Made by a program: the position numbers and the translations under genes | Source: CAZDYP01 sp964509505 | GTDB taxonomy: Bacteria; Chloroflexota; Anaerolineae; JACRMK01 | Assembly (NCBI GenBank): GCA_964509505.1 | Contig: CAZDYP010000028.1 | Span: 1-36,443, forward strand | Length of the DNA: 36,443 nt | Reading direction: 5' to 3' | The notes under the pieces: model-generated | What the model saw: the letters and a program-made list of their open reading frames with translations, nothing else | Database searches by the model: none | What the model was told of the DNA's origin: nothing | Part shown: positions 31,957 to 36,443 of the stretch, in pieces | Layout of the letters: each line of letters begins with the position of its first letter | Numbering within the stretch: the stretch's first letter is position 1

Positions 31957-32900
31957 ATGCAAAACGCGCATAGCTTACAACTGCTCACGGCCCTCTCCCG
32001 CCTCGCTTCTCGTCGCGTCCTCGTCGTCGGCGACCTCGCGCTCGACGAGTACTTCGTCGGGCAAGCGACACGCCTCTCACGCGAAGCGCCTATCCCTGTG
32101 TTGGAGCTCGCGCGTGAGTTCATTGTGCCCGGCGGCGCAGGCAACCCCGCGCACAACCTCGTCGCGCTCGGCGCACGCGCCATTCCCATCGGCGTCATTG
32201 GCGATGATGCGAACGGTGAACGACTACGCGCCAAATTGTGTGAACTGGGCGTGGATGTGCGCGGGCTCGTCCTTGATCCTTCGCGCCCGACGACGACCAA
32301 GACGCGTATCCTGTCTGCTGGCACGATGCCCACCTTCCCGCAGCACGTCGCACGCCTTGACCGCATCGCGCGCAAACCGCTCGATTCATCCGTCGAGCAA
32401 GGGGTGAGCGCGCGCATCGCCGAATGCGCCACGGCTGCCGACGCCATCCTCGTCTCCGATTATCGCAGCGGACTCGTAACGCCTAACATCATCGCTGCTT
32501 GCGTGCGCGCTGCGAAAGCGCATCGTCTCTTGCTCACGGTAGATTCACAAGGCAACTTGTTTCGTTTCGCTGACTTCGCTCTGGTGCGCGCCAATCGGCG
32601 CGAAGCCGAAGAGACGTTGGGACGCGCGCTCGTCAGCGAAGACGATTTTCGCGCAGCCTGTGATGAGCTGCTGCAACGCCTCCAGGCGCGCGTCGTCGTC
32701 ATTACTCGCGCCGATGAAGGTATGTCCGTCGCCACGCGCCCTGACAGTTCTGACCAGCTGACCCCGCGACTAAACGACAACTACGCCCACCTCCCTGTCG
32801 TCAATCACAGCGAAGTGTTCGACGTGACGGGCGCAGGCGACACCGTGATTGCGGTGTTGACGCTCGCGCTTGCGTGCGGTGTGAATGCTTTCGATGCGGC
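31957..32900 (+). CDS. PfkB-family sugar kinase, HldE/RfaE1-like, 3' end in assembly gap
   Basis: The ATG at 31957 lies 5 nt after the stop of the fusion gene. About 315 residues are read before the N run. RVLVVGDLALDEYFVG, then TRLSREAPIPV and VPGGAGNPAHNLVALGA are typical of heptose-7-phosphate kinases (RfaE1 domain), and DVTGAGDT carries the catalytic Asp295. It would phosphorylate a sugar phosphate such as D-glycero-D-manno-heptose 7-phosphate for surface glycans; other PfkB substrates are possible. Only the last 20-40 residues are missing. A translation through the N run that joins it to MurJ is an artefact of the gap. Confidence 0.88.
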
Positions 32901-33000
32901 NNNNNNNNNNNNNNNNNNNNNNNNNNNNNNNNNNNNNNNNNNNNNNNNNNNNNNNNNNNNNNNNNNNNNNNNNNNNNNNNNNNNNNNNNNNNNNNNNNNN
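32901..33000. other. Assembly gap (100 N)
   Basis: One hundred N, a usual placeholder size. It hides the end of the kinase gene and the start of murJ. Confidence 0.98.
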
Positions 33001-34596
33001 GCCCGCCGCGCTATTCTCCAAGCAGCCACGCTCATCATGCTCGGCAACGTCGCCAGTCGCTTGCTCGGTCTCGTGCGCGAGCAAGTCATTGCCGCGTTGT
33101 TTGGCGGCGGCAGCGTCACCGACTCGTTTCAAGCCGCGTCCACCTTGCCCACGCTCGTTTACGATTTTCTGATTGGCGGCGCAATTGCCGCGGCGCTCGT
33201 CCCCGTCTTCAGCGATTATGCCGACGAACCCGCGCCGCATACAGAGCTCTCGCGCCTCGCCTCCGCTTTGCTTACGCTCATCAGCATCATGCTAGGCGTT
33301 GGCATCGTGGCGTTGAGCGTATGCGCGCCGCAACTGCTCGACGTATTGGCGGAAGGGCTCACGCCTGCCGCGCGTGCGGATGCCATCACGCTCACACGCC
33401 TTATGCTGCCCGCGACGTGGTTCATGGCATTGTCGGGTATCTTCACCGCGTTGCTTTATGCGCGGCAACAATTCTTGCGTCCCGCTTTCGTCACCGCCAT
33501 TTACAACGTGAGCATCATCGTCGTCGCGCTCATTGGCGCATCGTTCTTCGGTGTGCATGTCCTAGCTATCGGCGTTATCGTCGGCGCGTTCATGCAAGTC
33601 GTATTGCAAGTCCCCGCGTTGCGCGGTTTGCGCGTGCGCCCCTTGTTCGTTTGGTCACATCCAGGGCTGCGTCGCGCGTTGCAATTATATGCGCCCGTTG
33701 CCGCGGGCTTGCTCGTCTCGACCATTGGCGTATTTATTGATCGGCGTCTCGCTTCACAGACGGGCGAAGGCAGCCTCGCGGCGATGCGTTTTGCGACAAC
33801 CATCATTCAATTTCCCATTGGGCTCGTCGCTGTCGCGCTCTCGTCGGCGATTCTGCCAACACTCTCGCGTCAAGCGACGGAGGACGAAGGACGGAGGACG
33901 AAAGATATTCTGTCGCCCGTCGCTCGTCCCCCATCCTCCGTCAACGATTTCAAAGCCACCCTTGCCCTCGGCATCAAGCTAGCGATGATGGCTATGATTC
34001 CTGCGATGGTGGGCATGATCGTTTTGCGTGAGCCGCTCGTGCGCGTGTTATTCGAGCGCGGCAATTTCAGCGGCGACGATAGCGTGCGCACGGCGTTGGC
34101 ATTTCTCGCGTATGCGCCACAATTGCCTTTCGTCGCGCTCGACCAATTGCTGCTCGCCGCCTTCTACGCGCGCAAGAACACACTCATTCCCAATCTCGTC
34201 GCCGTTGCGTCATTGGGCTGCTATTTGGTTGTCGCTTTGAGTTTGGTCAATCCGTGGGGCATGATTGGACTTGCCTTCGCCAACGCTGTGCAAAATTCAT
34301 CGCACGCTCTTATCTTGCTCGCCTTATTGTGGCGTCCCATTGGCGGCTTGCTCGGCTATGGTATCGGGCGCACGACGCTTAAGATTTGTCTCGCATCGAG
34401 CGCCATGGGTTTCGCGGTCACATGGGCGCTGAGTCAATTAGTCCAGTGGTCGCAAAGCATGGTCATCAATCTCGTCGTCGTTGCCAGCCTTGGTGGACTG
34501 GTCTATGCGCTCATGCTGATGGCGCTGCGCGTCGAAGAAGCGTGGCAAGCAGTCGCGCTAGCGCGCGCGCGTCTCATGCGCTTCAACTCCTCTTAG
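33001..34596 (+). CDS. murJ: Lipid II flippase MurJ (MviN family), 5' end in assembly gap
   Basis: 531 residues are readable from the gap to the TAG at 34596. LGNVASRLLGLVREQVIAALFG, near the true N-terminus, and FIDRRLASQ, GLVAVALSSAILPTLSRQ and LFERGNFS are characteristic of MviN/MurJ, which moves lipid II across the membrane for peptidoglycan synthesis. About thirteen membrane helices can be followed; only some 10-25 N-terminal residues are lost. The repeat at 33876-33942 encodes a hydrophilic loop (TEDEGRRTKDI...PPSSVND) between two helices, after the conserved ILPTLSRQA. Next to the kinase, it fits an envelope-building operon. Confidence 0.93.
   Translation, partial: ARRAILQAATLIMLGNVASRLLGLVREQVIAALFGGGSVTDSFQAASTLPTLVYDFLIGGAIAAALVPVFSDYADEPAPHTELSRLASALLTLISIMLGVGIVALSVCAPQLLDVLAEGLTPAARADAITLTRLMLPATWFMALSGIFTALLYARQQFLRPAFVTAIYNVSIIVVALIGASFFGVHVLAIGVIVGAFMQVVLQVPALRGLRVRPLFVWSHPGLRRALQLYAPVAAGLLVSTIGVFIDRRLASQTGEGSLAAMRFATTIIQFPIGLVAVALSSAILPTLSRQATEDEGRRTKDILSPVARPPSSVNDFKATLALGIKLAMMAMIPAMVGMIVLREPLVRVLFERGNFSGDDSVRTALAFLAYAPQLPFVALDQLLLAAFYARKNTLIPNLVAVASLGCYLVVALSLVNPWGMIGLAFANAVQNSSHALILLALLWRPIGGLLGYGIGRTTLKICLASSAMGFAVTWALSQLVQWSQSMVINLVVVASLGGLVYALMLMALRVEEAWQAVALARARLMRFNSS
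33876..33942. repeat. In-frame inverted repeat inside murJ
   Basis: GACGGAGGA (33876-33884) and TCCTCCGTC (33934-33942) are perfect 9-bp arms; the left half repeats GGACGAA/GGACGGA words. It encodes a loop of about 22 residues. Confidence 0.75.
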
Positions 34597-34648
34597 TGTC
34601 TCTCATTTCCCTAAACGGTCATATCTCCCCCTTTCCGCCATTTTCTAG

Positions 34649-34654
34649 TATAAT
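34649..34654 (+). promoter_or_regulatory. -10 box for the sortase gene
   Basis: TATAAT ends 17 nt before the ATG at 34672. No good -35 box is visible. Confidence 0.45.
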
Positions 34655-34671
34655 TGCGCGCAATTCAATCT

Positions 34672-35532
34672 ATGTCTCATACCCTGATTGATCCCAGCGA
34701 ACTTTCAATTGAAGAGCTTGAAAGGTTGCTGACTGAGAAGCAGCGCCAAGCGCGCGCCGCGAAGCGCTTTAGCGTGCAACTCGAGCCACGTCAGACCATC
34801 GCCGAAAGGGGCGCACAAAAAATCGCGGAGCTCGGCGAGCGCCATAAACCACGCATTGATTGGTCGCGCGTCGGCAATCGCGCGCTGCTTGGCATGGAAG
34901 TCATCGCACTGCTTGGCATCGCCGCCGTCTTGCTTGCAGGCTTTTTCAAACTGCAAGAGCTCAATCAAGAAACGTCGAACATCCAAGCGCAAGCGAACAC
35001 CCCCCAGACGACGAACACCAGCGCTCAACCTGCTGCTATCGCCACACTACCCGGCAGCTCGCAGCCGCCGTCTGCTGTTACGCCCGACCGCTTCAAAGAC
35101 ACGTTGCAGCAGGTGGTGCCCGTCGCCCTACCAACGCCGGGACCGCAAGCGCCCGTGCGCGTCGAGATTCCCGTGATTAAAGTGGACTCGCTCGTTGTGT
35201 TAGGCGACGATTGGGAGGCGCTGAAAAAAGGCGTGGGCCATCATGTCGGCAGCGCCAACCCCGGACAACGCGGCAATCTGGTGCTGTCGGGACATAACGA
35301 CATCTACGGCGAGGTCTTTCGCCAGCTTGAAAAACTGAAAACGGGTGACGAAGTGTATGTGTACACGCGCTCACAAAAATTCACCTACGTCGTCAAAAGC
35401 AAACGCGTGGTGGAGCCGACTGAAGTGAGTGTGATGGCGCAGACTACTGAACCCACCTTGACACTCATTACCTGCTATCCATATCTGGTGGACACGCATC
35501 GCATGATCGTGTTCGCGCAACTTGTGAAGTAG
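34672..35532 (+). CDS. Sortase-family transpeptidase
   Basis: A 286-aa protein anchored by one helix (about 74-96) after a charged cytoplasmic head of 70 residues, followed by a Gln/Thr/Pro-rich linker and the sortase domain. The catalytic triad is visible: His208 (LSGHND), Cys268 (TLITCYP) and Arg277 (THRM). The short loops and TLITCYPY suggest a class D or E type enzyme. The start at 34672 is preferred over 34654 because a -10 box covers the latter. Sortases join secreted proteins to the cell wall or to each other. No substrate with an LPxTG-like tail is in the window. The downstream small membrane gene lies 28 nt away. Confidence 0.9.
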   Translation: MSHTLIDPSELSIEELERLLTEKQRQARAAKRFSVQLEPRQTIAERGAQKIAELGERHKPRIDWSRVGNRALLGMEVIALLGIAAVLLAGFFKLQELNQETSNIQAQANTPQTTNTSAQPAAIATLPGSSQPPSAVTPDRFKDTLQQVVPVALPTPGPQAPVRVEIPVIKVDSLVVLGDDWEALKKGVGHHVGSANPGQRGNLVLSGHNDIYGEVFRQLEKLKTGDEVYVYTRSQKFTYVVKSKRVVEPTEVSVMAQTTEPTLTLITCYPYLVDTHRMIVFAQLVK

Positions 35533-35560
35533 AAGAGATACTTAGAAAGGAAGAATTCTC

Positions 35561-35845
35561 GTGCCCAAACCATCCCGTCGTGAACGACGACAACTTGCCG
35601 AAAAAGGTCAAAGCGCCGCGCGGCGCGTCGTCGTCCCCGACATTCCCTTGACGGCGAAGCCGCCCACCTTGACCAATGAACCTACACGTGCGCCCAGCCT
35701 CGCGGCGCGCGCGCAAGAGAAAATCACCGCGCTCGCCGATGCCAAAGAGTACGCGCACATTCGCAGCGACCTGACGCGCATTGCCATCTTAGCCACGCTG
35801 CTCATTGGCGCGATGTTCGCATTCTGGTTTTATCTACCACGTTGA
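35561..35845 (+). CDS. Small single-span membrane protein, 94 aa
   Basis: The start is GTG at 35561, behind AAAGGAAG. The first 70 residues are charged and Arg/Ala/Pro-rich, followed by one C-terminal membrane segment (IAILATLLIGAMFAFWFYL). No known domain is recognised. It follows the sortase gene at 28 nt and ends before a strong terminator, so both are probably co-transcribed. A cytoplasmic head with a tail anchor is the likely topology. Confidence 0.7.
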   Translation: MPKPSRRERRQLAEKGQSAARRVVVPDIPLTAKPPTLTNEPTRAPSLAARAQEKITALADAKEYAHIRSDLTRIAILATLLIGAMFAFWFYLPR

Positions 35846-35872
35846 CCGCGCATCCGCTCAAAATAAAAAAGC

Positions 35873-35907
35873 AGACGGGCAAACACAATCAATGTGTTTG
35901 CCCGTCT
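35873..35907. terminator. Bidirectional terminator
   Basis: A perfect 15-bp stem (35873-35887 with 35893-35907) with a 5-nt ATCAA loop. TCCTTTT follows on the plus strand; on the minus strand the stem is followed by GCTTTTTTATTTT. It serves the sortase unit and aroQ. Confidence 0.88.
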
Positions 35908-35924
35908 CCTTTTCCTATCCCAAT

Positions 35925-35955
35925 GACCAATTACGAATTACCAATTACCACTAAC
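35925..35955. repeat. CCAATTA-word repeat covering the end of aroQ
   Basis: CCAATTAC and GAATTACC words in tandem supply the last four codons and stop of the minus-strand aroQ gene. Similar CCAATTA words occur at 22937-22960. Confidence 0.55.
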
Positions 35956-36365
35956 GCCTCCAACGCCAACCGATACCCTACCCACCCCAAGCCACAAATC
36001 TGTCCGCGACACACAGGCGCGATGAGTGAGCGGTGACGAAACTCTTCGCGCGCATGAATGTTCGAGAGATGCACCTCAATCGTCGGCAGTTTCGTCGCGG
36101 CGATGGCATCGCGGATGGCGACGCTCGTGTGTGTGTAGCCACCCGCGTTGATGACGATGCCCTGCGCCCATGACAACGCGCCTTGAATCTCATCCACCAA
36201 CACGCCTTCGTGATTGGATTGCTTGATGCGTAACTCGATAGGCTGTTGCGTCGCCCACTCCATCAAACGCGCATTGATTTCATCGAGCGTCAACGCGCCA
36301 TAGATGCTCGGCTCACGCGCGCCTAACATATTCAAGTTGGGACCATGCAACACCAAAAATTTCAT
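35931..36365 (-). CDS. aroQ: 3-dehydroquinate dehydratase, type II
   Basis: The enzyme removes water from 3-dehydroquinate in the shikimate pathway. The 144-aa protein has the family length and the active-site residues Arg17, Tyr22 (SIYG), Asn73 (INAGGYTH), His79, Glu97 with His99 (EVHLSN) and Arg110. The start ATG at 36365 follows GAGGAG by 8 nt. The C-terminal residues VVIGNS come from the adjacent repeat, which may have replaced the original end. No other aro gene is in the window. Confidence 0.96.
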   Translation of the reverse strand: MKFLVLHGPNLNMLGAREPSIYGALTLDEINARLMEWATQQPIELRIKQSNHEGVLVDEIQGALSWAQGIVINAGGYTHTSVAIRDAIAATKLPTIEVHLSNIHAREEFRHRSLIAPVCRGQICGLGWVGYRLALEALVVIGNS

Positions 36366-36399
36366 GCAGCGGCTCCTCTTAGAGAGTGTTTTGAAATTC

Positions 36400-36416
36400 A
36401 GACCCTAAAGGTTTTT
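36400..36416. repeat. Possible half copy of the AGACCC palindrome
   Basis: AGACCCTAAAGGTTTTT resembles the left arm and loop of the palindrome at 21666-21698. The rest of 36366-36443 shows only the aroQ ribosome-binding site and is cut by the window end. Confidence 0.3.
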
Positions 36417-36443
36417 CTGGCGAAGCGGGTTCACAATTTGCGC

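Noticed and set aside
31825..34596. One long frame joining the PfkB kinase and MurJ
   Set aside because: It runs through 100 N. The kinase and MurJ are each complete families whose missing ends fall in the gap, so the fusion is an artefact.
1..36443. tRNA or rRNA genes, transposases, prophage genes
   Set aside because: I looked for tRNA cloverleaf words, rRNA cores and transposase or integrase motifs by eye and found none; a tRNAscan run would be needed to exclude a tRNA fully.

Overview
The window is a piece of a bacterial chromosome at roughly 55-58 % GC by eye, probably from a metagenome assembly because it carries two runs of N (26635-26644 and 32901-33000). No rRNA or tRNA is visible. 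My best guess for the host is Chloroflexota, Anaerolineae-like. That rests on the gene families (large GT-C and YfhO membrane proteins with C-terminal beta-sandwich modules, COG3379 phosphohydrolase, cobalamin-type radical SAM enzymes, sortase, tandem csp genes) and on the many word-like inverted repeats. This is inference from style, not from a marker gene.

Layout. 1-2291 (minus): COG3379 phosphohydrolase (cut by the window edge), B-box zinc-finger membrane protein, NAD kinase. 2525-7340: a divergent pair of large membrane proteins, a GT-C glycosyltransferase-like protein (minus) and a YfhO-family protein (plus). 7358-8821 (minus): GlcD-type FAD oxidase with a near-leaderless promoter. 8899-15589 (mostly plus): TerC-family protein, two tandem cold-shock genes each behind the same promoter plus structured leader RNA, acetyl-CoA synthetase, a small XRE regulator (minus) beside broken HTH remains, FAH-family hydrolase, and S51 peptidase. 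15643-29338 (all minus): a long array with two GT4 glycosyltransferases, two GT-C proteins, amidohydrolase, two methyltransferases, two B12-type radical SAM proteins, a frameshifted SDR, a HicA-like fragment, a methyltransferase interrupted by two TGA codons, and a NUDIX remnant. 29474-35845 (plus): an ABC permease/M28 peptidase fusion, PfkB-type sugar kinase, MurJ, sortase and a small membrane protein. 35931-36365 (minus): type II dehydroquinase.

How the genes fit together. The minus-strand array has coupled stop/start junctions (TAGCGTG, TAATG, ATGA), so methyltransferase, amidohydrolase, GT39-like, GT87-like and the two GT4 enzymes look like one transcription unit. It probably makes or decorates a surface glycan or glycolipid. 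MurJ, the sortase, the heptokinase-like PfkB protein and the YfhO/GT-C pair also point to envelope construction. The csp units look self-contained and self-regulating.

The most unusual things are: (1) a roughly 80-nt leader RNA duplicated upstream of both csp genes, with identical promoter geometry, a compensatory base-pair change in a terminator-like stem and a possible pseudoknot; (2) a methyltransferase with TGA-TGA in frame followed at once by a perfect hairpin; (3) a dipeptide-type ABC permease fused to an M28 exopeptidase with all metal ligands; (4) about two dozen inverted repeats, each built from its own 6-9-nt words, lying between genes and also inside genes without breaking the frame.
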